In this document: positions 20,573-29,971 of the stretch, in pieces | Layout of the letters: the number at the start of each line of letters is the position of its first letter | How positions within the stretch are numbered: the first letter of the stretch is position 1 | Assembly: GCA_003260355.1 (NCBI GenBank) | Contig: MPSQ01000002.1 | Location: forward strand, 1-64,000 | DNA: 64,000 nt | Reading direction: 5' to 3' | DNA from: SR1 bacterium human oral taxon HOT-345 | GTDB lineage: Bacteria > Patescibacteriota > Gracilibacteria > Absconditabacterales > Absconditicoccaceae | Notes under the pieces: model-generated | Told to the model about the DNA's origin: nothing | The model's input: only the letters and a program-made list of their open reading frames with translations | The model's database searches: none | Position numbers and translations under genes: made by a program

Positions 20573-22711
20573 TTAAAATCCTTCATCTTTTTTAATAGTG
20601 TCCCAGATTTTTTTTGGATAGTTTGTTCTGAATTTCTCAGAAGCTGTAGAAATTCCTTTGGTGATAGGAGATTTATTGATCTCTAAAATAACTCAATCCG
20701 CAAGTTCTCCATTACTTAAAATATCTACTCAAAAATATCTTGCTCAGAAATATTTTGCCACCCTTTCTAAAAAGAGCCTATCTGTCTCAGTCGCTTGTAC
20801 CTCACGCACAAAACCTCCTGTAGCAATATTTGCTGTAGGCAAGAGATTAAATTCAAAATCCTGAGGCAACACAGAATCTAAAGACAGATTCTGCTGTTGC
20901 AGATAGGTAGTAATTTTATTTATTTCAAGATCTTGAAAATCTTTATCAATAAGCTGACCTATAGAACTTATGCCATTCCCAACTACCTTTGGAGGGATTC
21001 TCTCATAAGCTGCTAAGATTTCACCATCCAAATAAATCACTCTATAGTCCTTTCATGGGATATATTGTTGTAAGAGATAGAGTCCTTTATTGCTTGCATT
21101 ATAGTCTTCAAGGGCCTTTAGTAATTGTTCTTGATTGAAAATTTTTTGCACTCCAACCCCCAAACTGCCATCATTTGGTTTAAAAATCAAAGGATATCCG
21201 TTTTTTTTAGCAAAATCCAAACATGCTAAAGTATTATTTGAAGTTGTACTATAAGATGATCTATCTTTGATGATAATCATATCATTGGGTACTGGAAATT
21301 TTCAGTTCCTAAGAATCTTAGAGGTATATATCTTATCTTCAAAAATCCTTCTTAATGATGAACTATCAAATCCATAGTCAGCATTATAAATAATTCTATT
21401 TTTACCGCTTGGAAGCTGAATCGTCATAACAAAACCATACTCATCAATCGTATAAGGGAATCAACTTTTTTCAATTTCATCTAAGAGGATAAATACTCCA
21501 TGCTTAATTCCATGGCTAGCATTAAGAATTTCTGTTTTATTTTGGAGATGAATAAGTGAGTGTACTTTTCTTTCAAATTCCTCCTCAGAAATTCATGCAT
21601 CAAAAGATGAATCATTCTTTTTTATAACTTTGTCTTTTGTTCCTGTTGTAGCATCAATTATTTTAGACCAAAATTTTGTGTTAAATTCAGGAGAAATCTT
21701 TCTTGCCCACAATACATCAGGTTTTGCATTTAATTCTATGATTGATCCCTCATGTATTGCTCACTCACTGATAATATCTAGTCAAAAAAATCTTGCTCAG
21801 AAACTTTTTGCAATTTTTTTCAGGAACTCTTGATCTTGTTCTGTAAACGGAACTTCTTGGTCTTGTTCACTAAGATCGTTGATAAATTGGTAAGGTTGAA
21901 TTTGTGTATCCTTCGCAGGTATGTCCGTAAGTAAATAGCCTTGTTTCGCTAATATTCATTTAGTTTCTTCTAAAGCTTCCTCTTTCAAATTTCTTAAATA
22001 TAACAATTTTTCTAATGTTGTTTTCCCATCTCAAACTAAGGTAAATGGCTGTTTCATATATGTGAGCAGAATCTCTCCATCTAAGTAAATAACCCTATAT
22101 TCATTCCCCTTAACTTTTTCCTGAATAACGGCTATCTTCTCATCAAAGAGACCATTACTATATTCTTGATAGAATTGTTCTAACTCTTTGAGATTACTAA
22201 GAAGCATAACCCCATTCCCTCTTTCTCCTTTATTCGGTTTGACAATCAAAGGAAATCAAACTTTCTCAGTAAATTGTAATAATCCTTCATAGTTATTGAC
22301 TGGAGTTTCAAAGATATTCCCTTTAGGTTCCAAAATATATTCTCTAGGCAATGTAAATCCATCTTGTCTAAGAATTTCATTAGTTAAAATTTTATCCTTA
22401 AAAATCTTAACAACAGAAGTGGCATTGAGTCAAAAATTTATTCCATGCATAAGATGAGGAGTTTCCCTATTAGGAGAAAATATTCTCAAGCAATATCCAT
22501 AAGGATCTAAAGAATAACTAATTTTTCTCTTTTCCAACTCTGCAATAAGATATTTTTGTGCGACAGCAATCGGAAATCTCGGATTATAGAGTTGTAAGAG
22601 TTCATCTTTATTTTTTAGAAATTTAAGCGATTGAAGATATCATAAATTCTCTTGGTATTTATCTCGATTTAGTATTTGATGGAGATTTTTTTCATAGGGC
22701 TTATTTTTCAT
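20573..22711 (-). CDS. Protein with two tandem ATP-grasp ligase modules
   Basis: A 712-aa protein whose frame is continuous only with UGA as glycine. Module 1 (about residues 30-350) has PLIVKPNKGERGNGV, YRVIYLDGEIL, GARFFGLDIIS and IELNAKPD. Module 2 (about residues 370-710) repeats the order with PLIFKPNDGSLGVGVQKI, YRVIYLDGEILAAYERIP, LLPTANIATGGFVRE, GARYFGVDILS and LEINKSP. These are the nucleotide-binding and metal-binding signatures of RimK/cyanophycin-synthetase-like carboxylate-amine ligases. Such enzymes activate a carboxylate as acyl phosphate and join it to an amine. Two modules suggest two successive ligations or one degenerate partner. No Mur-ligase-like domain, as in cyanophycin synthetase, is present. 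Confidence 0.85.
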
Positions 22712-22893
22712 TTGTCTGAAGGAATATTTTCTTCCTCTATTTTATTAAATTTATCCATAATTAAATATTGACAAAATAAAATTATACGATATATAATAAA
22801 ATTCTTTTCTTTTTCAAGGTAAAAAAGAAAAACATAGCTTATTACTGGTATAATAGTTATCAACAGCAATATTGAAAGGAAATACAAGGACAT
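22669..22893 (-). CDS. Possible small membrane peptide
   Basis: A 74-codon frame starting MSLYFLSILLLITIIPVISY, with one or two hydrophobic helices and a charged end. It overlaps the end of the upstream gene by about 30 bp and the start of the ATP-grasp gene by about 43 bp, as a translationally coupled gene might. UGA-encoded glycine lengthens it by 13 residues. It could equally be chance coding in the junction; composition is AT-driven. Confidence 0.35.
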
Positions 22894-23597
22894 TGATTGG
22901 GATTGTTCGCGCAGCTAATTCGTTCAAATTGACTGAAAAATTGTTGCACTCTAGAGAGTGGCATAGATACCGCTAAAGAACGAGCGGATCGTGTACTCAC
23001 TGTGCTCTCCGCTCCAGAATTAGCCTTTATATACCAGTCCAAGTGTTTCTCATATTCCTCCGGAGTTGGACGCTCTACCTTAATGATAGGGATGGCTCCA
23101 ACCCCACGAGTATCGTGCCCCACCGTAATTTTAAGGAGATTAAACTTACGAGGATAAACCTCCCCTGCTCCTTTTATCAAACGAGCATACTCCTCATAAT
23201 GCTTAATATCATGAGGAAGATAATAGGATGCTGCTGCTGGATCAAGAATAAGCATATCGCCTTTCTCCCCTAGAGGATCTTCATAATCTGGATATAAATC
23301 TTTGTAAAAATGAACATCCATAATTAATGCCTTCGCACCTTCAGGAATAGGATATTCTACCCCATGATCTTGCTGAGAATCCAAAACTTCCACATTAGCT
23401 TCCTTTTGACAAGCGATAAAGATACCGCCTCCAATCAGAAACACTATACCTAGAGCGAAAACAAGCGTTCTCCAGCTCTTTTTTTTAACTATCCTTTCCA
23501 TTTCTTTATACGTTTTAATTAATACTGATGTTAATGACCACTTCATTGCGATTGCCAGTATGATAAAACTAAAAGAGAAATCAAGGCTATTCTTCAT
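22860..23597 (-). CDS. Membrane-anchored extracytoplasmic protein, sigma-factor partner
   Basis: Up to 245 aa. The most likely true start is the internal ATG giving MERIVKKKSWRTLVFALG, leading to a hydrophobic segment that ends GGGIFIAC, a possible though not ideal lipobox. The exposed part contains YPIPEGAKALIMDVHFYKDL and a C-terminus with six cysteines in the last 17 residues (SCANNPNQCPCISFQYCC). It overlaps the ECF sigma gene by 11 bp, the usual place of an anti-sigma factor, but no cytoplasmic zinc-binding anti-sigma domain is visible. If it controls sigma it does so by another route. It uses no UGA codon although it has about 20 glycines, unlike its neighbours. Confidence 0.65.
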   Translation of the reverse strand: MKNSLDFSFSFIILAIAMKWSLTSVLIKTYKEMERIVKKKSWRTLVFALGIVFLIGGGIFIACQKEANVEVLDSQQDHGVEYPIPEGAKALIMDVHFYKDLYPDYEDPLGEKGDMLILDPAAASYYLPHDIKHYEEYARLIKGAGEVYPRKFNLLKITVGHDTRGVGAIPIIKVERPTPEEYEKHLDWYIKANSGAESTVSTRSARSLAVSMPLSRVQQFFSQFERISCANNPNQCPCISFQYCC

Positions 23598-24162
23598 CGC
23601 ATTTTAGGAGCACTCTCAGTTTTTTGAAAGCTCTTGAAATTCTCTGTCTGATCACTTCCTGCGAAATCATCAACTGTTCCTCTATTTCAGTATTTGACTT
23701 GTGTTCTATATATTTGAGAAAAATAATTTCTCTACTCAAAGCGTCAAGTTCCTGCATCGCTTTCTTGATCTGCTCGAGTTCAAAGTCTTGCTGTAAAAAC
23801 TCATCAATTACGCCCTCGTCCACAAGCGTATCTTCAAACTTTTCTCCCTCTTCATCATCACCATCTAGGAGAGAGAAGGGGAGTTCTCTATTCTTTTTGA
23901 AGGCATCTTTGACAGTATTCTTGAAAATCACCCATACATAAGCAGAAAAAGACTGATTGATATCGTATTTCGTCACTGCGTTTCGGAATTTTACATAGAA
24001 ATCTGCGATAATATCTTCTGAATCCTCTTGAGAGAGAAAGAAGTTGCTCTGGAGATAACGGAAAAAAATATCAACCGTCTGGAGGTAAAAAGTATTGTAG
24101 GCTCCAGCATCCTGTTGGATTAGAAGAAGAAGAAATGCTTGTTCAAACTTAATAACAGTCAT
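23587..24162 (-). CDS. ECF-type RNA polymerase sigma factor
   Basis: A 191-aa sigma-70 family factor with region 2 (SQEDSEDIIADFYVKFRNAV, then FSAYVWVIFKNTVKDAFKKN) and region 4 (LDALSREIIFLKYIEHKSNTEI, helix-turn-helix EEQLMISQEVIRQRISRAFKKL). They are joined by an acidic linker, DGDDEEGEKFEDTLVDEG, with no region 3, as in extracytoplasmic-function sigma factors. It heads a run of same-strand genes that includes the ATP-grasp and CofE-like ligases, so these are candidate targets. CPR genomes carry few alternative sigma factors, which adds interest. Confidence 0.9.
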   Translation of the reverse strand: MTVIKFEQAFLLLLIQQDAGAYNTFYLQTVDIFFRYLQSNFFLSQEDSEDIIADFYVKFRNAVTKYDINQSFSAYVWVIFKNTVKDAFKKNRELPFSLLDGDDEEGEKFEDTLVDEGVIDEFLQQDFELEQIKKAMQELDALSREIIFLKYIEHKSNTEIEEQLMISQEVIRQRISRAFKKLRVLLKCDEE

Positions 24163-24202
24163 AAGGTAATTAAGAATGTAGAGTATAAGAGTAAATCTGA
24201 TA

Positions 24203-24706
24203 TTAGAAGGTGATTGCTATCCGAATACAGAACGAAAGGATTCCTATACCACATAGTCCTCCAAACCATACAAGGAAAGCTTCAGCTTTTTCCTTTTTTC
24301 TGCATATTCGGATAAGAACTTTAAAGAGGCCTATTCCTGCCCCGGCTCCTAGAGTATTGGTGACGACATCGGTCGTATCACAAGCTCCGATTGCCAAGAT
24401 ATACTGGCTAGCTTCAAAGATTAAACTTACGATGCAGGCATAGAGGAGCCCTTTTCGCTCTTTTCATGGGCTCGAAAGCGAAGCAGTCAGTAATCCAAAG
24501 GGAATAAAGACAAGGAAGTTTAAGATAACATCCCACAATATACCCGCCTTCATTATCTCCGAGAACGGAATCAGATTCAATCTGCGTTCCTGGAAGAATA
24601 CTACTTTTGAAGGGAGATCGAGTTTAAAGACGATTCACCAAATCAACAGGAGAAGATAAATGACGAGATACCCTCTCAAGATATGCTTGGAATGAGCTGT
24701 AATCAT
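24203..24706 (-). CDS. VanZ family membrane protein
   Basis: A 167-aa protein with four to five membrane segments. VanZ-like signatures are RRLNLIPFSEI near the first loop, LNFLVFIPFGLL, SLIFEASQYIL and the conserved acidic stretch TTDVVTNTLGAGAGIG. VanZ gives low-level teicoplanin resistance in enterococci, but most homologues have no assigned role. Two UGA glycines occur in the first half. It lies 27 bp behind the ferredoxin gene on the same strand. Confidence 0.85.
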
Positions 24707-24733
24707 GTCTTTCTGCAGAAGTAAAAGTGATAC

Positions 24734-25063
24734 TTAGTAGAGTTTTTTGATCACAATGGTATGATCTTTTTCATCGGAAAAATATTCAGACTTAACCCCA
24801 CTCACACAGGCAAGAAGCTGCTTTGGATGATTTCCTTCGTCCATTGCCACCTCAAAAACGTGTTCGCCCGTCTTATTAAGCTCGACTGCGTCTCCTCCTT
24901 CTACGACATCGCACAGGCAAACCCCACAAAATCCTGTTCCACAAGACTGAAGGATTTCCACTCCGTGCATTGCTGCGAGTTCACCTAAGGATTTTTGATC
25001 TTCGGCTTCAAAGGATCAGATTTCATTTCCTGTTGGATCTTGGACTTTTACAATTACGGTCAT
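24734..25063 (-). CDS. 2Fe-2S ferredoxin
   Basis: A 109-aa plant-type ferredoxin. The cluster ligands are in SCGTGFCGVCLC (C-x4-C-x2-C) with the fourth cysteine in QLLACVSG. The N-terminus MTVIVKVQDPTGNEIGSF is the usual beta-grasp strand, with one UGA glycine in it. An electron carrier in the cytoplasm; the partner is unknown and no oxidoreductase is adjacent. Confidence 0.9.
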
Positions 25064-25089
25064 AGCTTTAAATGAAATAAAGTGCTTTG

Positions 25090-25117
25090 AGTGTAGCAAT
25101 ATGCTCATCATTATCAA
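25090..25117 (-). promoter_or_regulatory. Ferredoxin-vanZ promoter
   Basis: On the minus strand TTGATA (25117-25112), 16 nt, TACACT (25095-25090), about 27 bp upstream of the ferredoxin ATG. Confidence 0.5.
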
Positions 25118-25203
25118 GAGAAAGGAAATCTGATTCTGACTTGTATCTTTTTTTGATTTCCTTAGACTAGGTTCTGATTTTAGTTTGGGAGGAAGTAAGA
25201 GTT

Positions 25204-26157
25204 ATGGACTTTTCTATGATTTTGGGAGAAGCAAAAGACACGATAGATCGCTTTAAGCAAGGACACCCTGATGGTGTCGTTATTATTCGATGAGCAACTG
25301 CAACAGGGAAAAGCAGGCTTTCTGTCGAGCTTTCAAAGTTTTTTGATATTGAGGTGATTTCCAGCGATAGCAGGCAAATCTTTAGGAAGATGGATATTGG
25401 GACGGATAAAATTAGTGCAGAAATCAGAGCTAAGATTCCTCATCATCAGATAGATATTGTAAATCCTGATGAACAATATACGGCTGGGCAGTGGAAACAA
25501 GCTGTAGATCAACAAATGGATACTATTCTCAAAAAAGGGAAAACACCTTTTATCGTCGGTGGGACTGGACTTTATATTGATTCAGTTTATAAGAACTTTT
25601 CTATGCCTGAATGTCCTCCAGATCCAGTATTGAGAAGAGAATTAGAAGAGAAGGAAATAGCAAATCCTGGCTTTCTTCATCGCGAACTTTCACGCATTGA
25701 TCCTGAAGAAGCTCAAAAGCTTCATCCTCATTCGCTCAGGTATCTTATTAGAGCTTTGGAAATTTATTACAGTACTTGAATCACAAAAACGGAAAGTTTT
25801 AGAGAGCAAGCTCCTCTCCATCCTCTTTTGATGATTGGACTACGAAGAGATAAGGAATCCACCAATCAACTCATCAACGCAAGAATCAAAGAAATGTTTC
25901 AAAATGGGCTTGTCAATGAGGTCGAAATGCTTTTAAGCGAAGGTTATGCTCCGAGTCTTCAATCTATGCAGGGGATTGGCTACAAAGAAGTAGTTGGCTA
26001 TCTTTTGAACGAATATACCTATGAAAAAATGGAAGAATTACTCAAAAGAAATACACACCACCTTGCCAAGAAGCAAAGGACTTGGTTTAGAAGATATCTT
26101 GCAGAGGGGATTCAAGCTCCAAAACCAGGCGTAAGCTACAAAGTTTTTGAACTCTAA
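25204..26157 (+). CDS. miaA: tRNA dimethylallyltransferase
   Basis: MiaA transfers the dimethylallyl group to A37 of tRNAs reading codons that start with U. The 317-aa protein has the P-loop GATATGKS at residues 30-37, whose first glycine is UGA. It also has the substrate motif SSDSRQIFRKMDIGTDK, VGGTGLYIDSV, RALEIYYSTG (a second UGA) and the tail KKQRTWFRRY. An N-terminal extension of about 20 residues precedes the usual start. It is one of the clearest proofs of UGA as glycine in this window. It converges on the secY end of the ribosomal operon. Confidence 0.96.
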
Positions 26158-26175
26158 ATATATAAAAAACTGAAA

Positions 26176-26210
26176 CCTGAACTCTCTTTTGAGTCAGGCT
26201 TTCTTTTTTT
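26176..26210 (+). terminator. miaA terminator
   Basis: Hairpin CCTGAACTC / GAGTCAGG with one bulged base and a TCTTTT loop, followed by a T-rich tail. Confidence 0.75.
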
Positions 26211-26263
26211 GAGTAGATTCCTTGAATCTTTCCTAGCCGACAACGAGGATTTCTGTCGAGAAG

Positions 26264-26296
26264 AAAAAAACTGACCTCCCCGTAATTGAGTGTCAG
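26264..26296 (-). terminator. Terminator of the ribosomal protein operon
   Basis: Minus-strand hairpin with arms CTGAC and GTCAG just behind the secY stop, followed by seven U. It marks secY as the last gene of the operon. Confidence 0.75.
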
Positions 26297-26310
26297 CTTT
26301 TTCTTTTTTA

Positions 26311-27639
26311 CTATTCGTAAGCTTCATATTTTTGCATTACAAGATCTCCCTGGATCTTATTCATAATCTCCTGCACTACACCAACGATAATAATCACTCC
26401 TGAACCAGTAACTACCACCGGCAAAGAACCAACGGACTCTACTAGAGATTGAATAAATGGGATCCACTGAAGAATATAGGTATAAATACCGATAACTGCT
26501 AGTCCAAGTCCACCCCAAAGACAGAGATGCATTAAGATACCGTTGATATATTTAGCAGTTGCTTTTCCTGGTCTAATTCCTGGAATAAATCCTCATCTTT
26601 TCTGAATGTTATCTGAAATCCTATCAGGACTAAAGGTAATCATCGCATAAAAGAAAGTGAACAGGATGATGAAAAGCACATATACAGCAATCGCCAATAC
26701 TCCTGGATTTTGAGCATAGATATTGAAATGCGACTCTATTCGATTGGCTACTGCTACAAGCTTTAAGTTTGCTGGCTGAAATTGAGTAATCAACTTTGCT
26801 ATCAGCTGAGGAAAAGAAACGAAAGCCATTGCAAAGATGATAGGCACCATTCCCACAGGATTGAGAGGGATAGGAAGCGCAGATGACTGCTGAGCCTTAC
26901 CCTGCTTTGCGTAGATAATTGGAATTTCCTTAATTGACTTGAGAATCAAGATAGAAAGCACTACAAGAACAAGCACAATTACGAGCATAAAAACAAGTAG
27001 TCACCAGATATTACTAGATGAGGAGAAATCTCTTGAAATCTGCTGAGTAATTCCTGCCACGATAGAAGCAAAGATAAGCATTGAAATTCCATTTGAGATT
27101 CCTTTTTCTGTAATTAACTCTCCAATCCGCATAAGAAGAATTGAACCAACCGCCATAGCAAATCCAGACAAAAGCACTGTTGTAATATCTGTTGAGATTA
27201 CTGCTCCTCCAAGCATATTATTCACAAGATATACGGATCCGATACCCTGTAAAAAAGCCAATGGTAAGGTTAGATATCTTGTATATTGGTTGATCTTTGC
27301 CTGGCCCACTTCTCCTTGCTCTGAAAGCTCTTCAACAGCAGGGACAATCACCCCAAGAAGCTGCATAATAATAGATGCCGTAATATATGGAGAGATTCCA
27401 ATCGCAATAAAGGCAAACTTATCTAAAGCACCTCCAAGGAGCATCACAAAGTATCAAAATTCAGAACCCGCATTGAGAGTTTGGCTCATCAAAGCGGTGA
27501 TATCAGCAAATGGAATAGGAATAAAGACTAATAGTCTGTATATCGCCAACATTCCAATGGTAAACAGAATTTTATTTCTGATTTTTCTGTTTCCAAAAAC
27601 TTCACGAACTTTCTTATTAAAGGTTTTTAATGCTTTCAT
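26311..27639 (-). CDS. secY: Preprotein translocase subunit SecY
   Basis: Channel subunit of the Sec translocon, 442 aa with ten membrane segments. Recognisable parts are GISPYITASIIMQLL in segment 2 and the cytoplasmic loop VVPAVEELSEQGEVGQAKINQYTRY. Three UGA glycines (EFGYFVM, IWGLLVF, KRGGFIPGIRPGK) must be read through, the last in the highly conserved GGFIPGIRPG loop. It ends the operon; adk, map, infA and the S13-S11-S4-rpoA-L17 genes that often follow are not here. Confidence 0.96.
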
Positions 27640-27727
27640 TGCATTTCATAAATAAAGGTAAATATAACTGATTAATAAAGATTCTTGGATCCTTTTCAAT
27701 AGCAATCTTTATTAACGTCAATAAAGA

Positions 27728-27756
27728 ATAAAACGCGAGGTCGGTCGCGTTTTATC
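27728..27756 (-). terminator. Hairpin between rplO and secY
   Basis: Nine-bp perfect stem AAAACGCGA/TCGCGTTTT with a six-base loop. The following tail is only moderately T-rich (ATTCTTTATT), so it may attenuate secY expression or stabilise the upstream mRNA end instead of fully terminating. Confidence 0.55.
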
Positions 27757-27770
27757 AAGAAAAAAAGTTC

Positions 27771-28220
27771 TTATTTTATGCTTCCTCCTGCTTTTTCAAT
27801 CTTTGACTTAGCAGTAGCTGAATACTGTTCAATTCCTTCAAAAGACAAAGCTTTTTCAAGATCTCCAGTTCCAAGCACCTTTACTGCAACCTCAGCAGAA
27901 CGAATGTATCCAAGCTCCCAAAGGAGTTCTTTAGTCACAACTGCTGTAATTCTTTCATCCTTCTGAAGAGAGCCAAGATTTACATTTTGAATTGGAGTAA
28001 TAAGCTTGTAATATCTCTTGAATCCTCTATGCTTAGGCATTCTCTGAACAATAGATGTCTGACCTCCTTCAAAGAATGGTTTCATAGAGTGTCCACTTCT
28101 TGATTTTTGACCATTAGCACCTCTTCCTGAAGTATTTCCTCTTCCTGAAGCATTTCCTCTTCCTCTTCTTCTGAGTTTATCGGTAAGTCACTTACTTCTC
28201 ACTAAGCTGTGAAGTTTCAT
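27771..28220 (-). CDS. rplO: 50S ribosomal protein L15
   Basis: 149 aa; the glycine- and arginine-rich N-terminus (LRRRGRGNASGRGNTSGRG) threads into 23S rRNA, followed by FEGGQTSIVQRMPKHRGFKR. A UGA glycine at codon 11 precedes it. It follows rpsE directly, without rpmD (L30) between them, the arrangement expected for CPR bacteria. Confidence 0.94.
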
Positions 28221-28251
28221 TATTATAACACATTTATACAGTTAAAAGCTA

Positions 28252-28956
28252 TTAGTCTTCTTTTTTCTCTGTCTTTTTTGGAGCAGCCTTCTTTGCTGGA
28301 GCCTTTTTTACTGCTGCCTTCTTTGCTGGAGCTTCTCCAGCTTCAGCAACCTCTTCTTTTTTTGAGGCAGTTGCTTTAGGAGCAGACTCAACAGTTGGCT
28401 CAGATTTTTCTTCTTTTGTAGAAGATTCTTCCTCTACTTTTGCAACTTTAAGGGAAGAAAAGTAATCCGCATGCTTATATGCTGATAAGGCTCTAATAGT
28501 AGCTAAAGCATTATTAAGCTTGTTGTTTGACCCAACCATCTTAGAAAGGATATTTGAATATCCAGCAAGTTCCAAAACAGATCTGATAGATGAACCTGCC
28601 TTAAGTCCAGTACCCTCTGATGCTGGCAAAAGCTTAACTACACATGCCTTATATTTCAAAGCGATTGGATAAGGAACGGTATCATTTTTTGTCAAAGGCA
28701 CTTCAAAGAGATTTTTATATGCCTCGTGAGAAGCTTTTTGAACTGCACTCGCTACATCATTACCCTTTGAAATTCCAAGTCAGATTTTTCCTTTTTTGTT
28801 TCCAACTAAGATTGTTGCTCTGAAAGAAAGCCTTCTCCCTCCAGTAGTAACTCTTGTTACTCTTCTTACCTCCAAAAGAAGCTCTTCAAACTCCTTCTTT
28901 GGCTTTTCTCTCCTTACATCTCTCTTATTGTCCTTTTCTGATCTCATAGACATCAT
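28252..28956 (-). CDS. rpsE: 30S ribosomal protein S5 with long Lys/Ala tail
   Basis: 234 aa, against about 165 in most bacteria. The core has RVTRVTTGGRRLSFRATILVG, GKIGLGISKGNDV (UGA glycine) and the C-terminal domain LLPASEGTGLKAGSSIRSVLELAG. The extra 60 or so residues after KVAKVEEESS are low-complexity Glu/Lys/Ala/Pro, ending in repeated PAKKAA motifs. Such tails are usually disordered and bind RNA or protein partners; the role here is unknown. Three in-frame ATGs lie close together at the start. Confidence 0.93.
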
Positions 28957-28986
28957 ACATTATACAGATAAATACAATATAGTCAC

Positions 28987-29346
28987 TTAAAACTGAATAC
29001 CTCCTTTTCTAAGTCCATCAGCGAAAGCTTTAATCCTCCCATGATAGAGGAATCCATTCCTATCAAAAGTCAGCTTTTCAACCTTTTTTTCTTTAAGCAC
29101 TGCAGCAAATGCTTCACCTGCGGCAGCAGCTCTTTCAGTTTTAGTCGCTCCAGAAGCAGCTTTGTCTGTAGTTGTTGCAATAACAACTCCGTCAGCTCCT
29201 AATACCTGAGCTTTTACATAAAGATTAGACCTCTGAATCAAAAGTCTGAATTCAGGATTCAATGCTTTGATTTTAGCATTTACCTTATTCTTCCTTCTCA
29301 AGTATTTGCTAATCTTTTCTTGGAGTTTATTCTTCAAATAACTCAT
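28987..29346 (-). CDS. rplR: 50S ribosomal protein L18
   Basis: 119 aa. The start KYLRRKNKVNAKIKALNPEF, the core LIQRSNLYVKAQVLGADG and the end FDRNGFLYHGRIKAFADG fit the family that binds 5S rRNA. No UGA codons. Confidence 0.94.
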   Translation of the reverse strand: MSYLKNKLQEKISKYLRRKNKVNAKIKALNPEFRLLIQRSNLYVKAQVLGADGVVIATTTDKAASGATKTERAAAAGEAFAAVLKEKKVEKLTFDRNGFLYHGRIKAFADGLRKGGIQF

Positions 29347-29382
29347 TTGTATACCGAAATAACAATCTAAAACTGAACACTA

Positions 29383-29928
29383 TTATTTTTTCGCAGATTT
29401 ACCTGGTTTAATCTTCACAAACTCATCAAAGTATCTAATCCCCTTTCCTTTATAAGGTTCAGGCTTTTTCATACTTCTAACCTTTGCAGCCACCTCACCA
29501 ACTAATTCTTTACTAATTCCTGAGATAAAAACTACAGTGTTACCTTTTGGATCTTGTTCTGTCCTTATTTCAATCCTCTCTGGAATTGGAAAGTTTACCT
29601 TGTGAGCATATCCAAGAGAAAGCACGAGTGTTTTTCCTTCAACTTTTGCTGAGTATCCTACTCCAATGATAAGCAGTTTCTTTTCATATCCGTTAGAAAC
29701 TCCTTCAACCATATTAGCAACAAGTGTCCTTGCTAATCCCCAAAGATTCTTATACTGGTCATCAAGAATAGAAAAAACTAATTCTGATTCATTTTTTTCA
29801 ATTTTCACTCCGTATGGCAAATTAAGATCCAATGTTCCTTTCGGTCCTTTTACCTGTACCGCTGTTTCCTTCAAGTCTACTTCTACTCCCTGAGGGATTA
29901 CAAGAGGCTTCTTACCAATTTTTGACAT
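29383..29928 (-). CDS. rplF: 50S ribosomal protein L6
   Basis: 181 aa with the two duplicated L6 domains: MSKIGKKPLVIPQGVEVDL at the start, and the sarcin-ricin-loop-contacting KPEPYKGKGIRYFDE near the end. No UGA codons. Confidence 0.95.
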   Translation of the reverse strand: MSKIGKKPLVIPQGVEVDLKETAVQVKGPKGTLDLNLPYGVKIEKNESELVFSILDDQYKNLWGLARTLVANMVEGVSNGYEKKLLIIGVGYSAKVEGKTLVLSLGYAHKVNFPIPERIEIRTEQDPKGNTVVFISGISKELVGEVAAKVRSMKKPEPYKGKGIRYFDEFVKIKPGKSAKK

Positions 29929-29971
29929 TTAGATAGCAACTTAAATAGTAAAGCACAATATAGCACAAAGA

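Noticed and set aside
28220..28252. Missing rpmD (L30) between rpsE and rplO as a local deletion
   Set aside because: L30 is generally absent from CPR bacteria and the two genes are cleanly spaced, so this is the ancestral state of the group.
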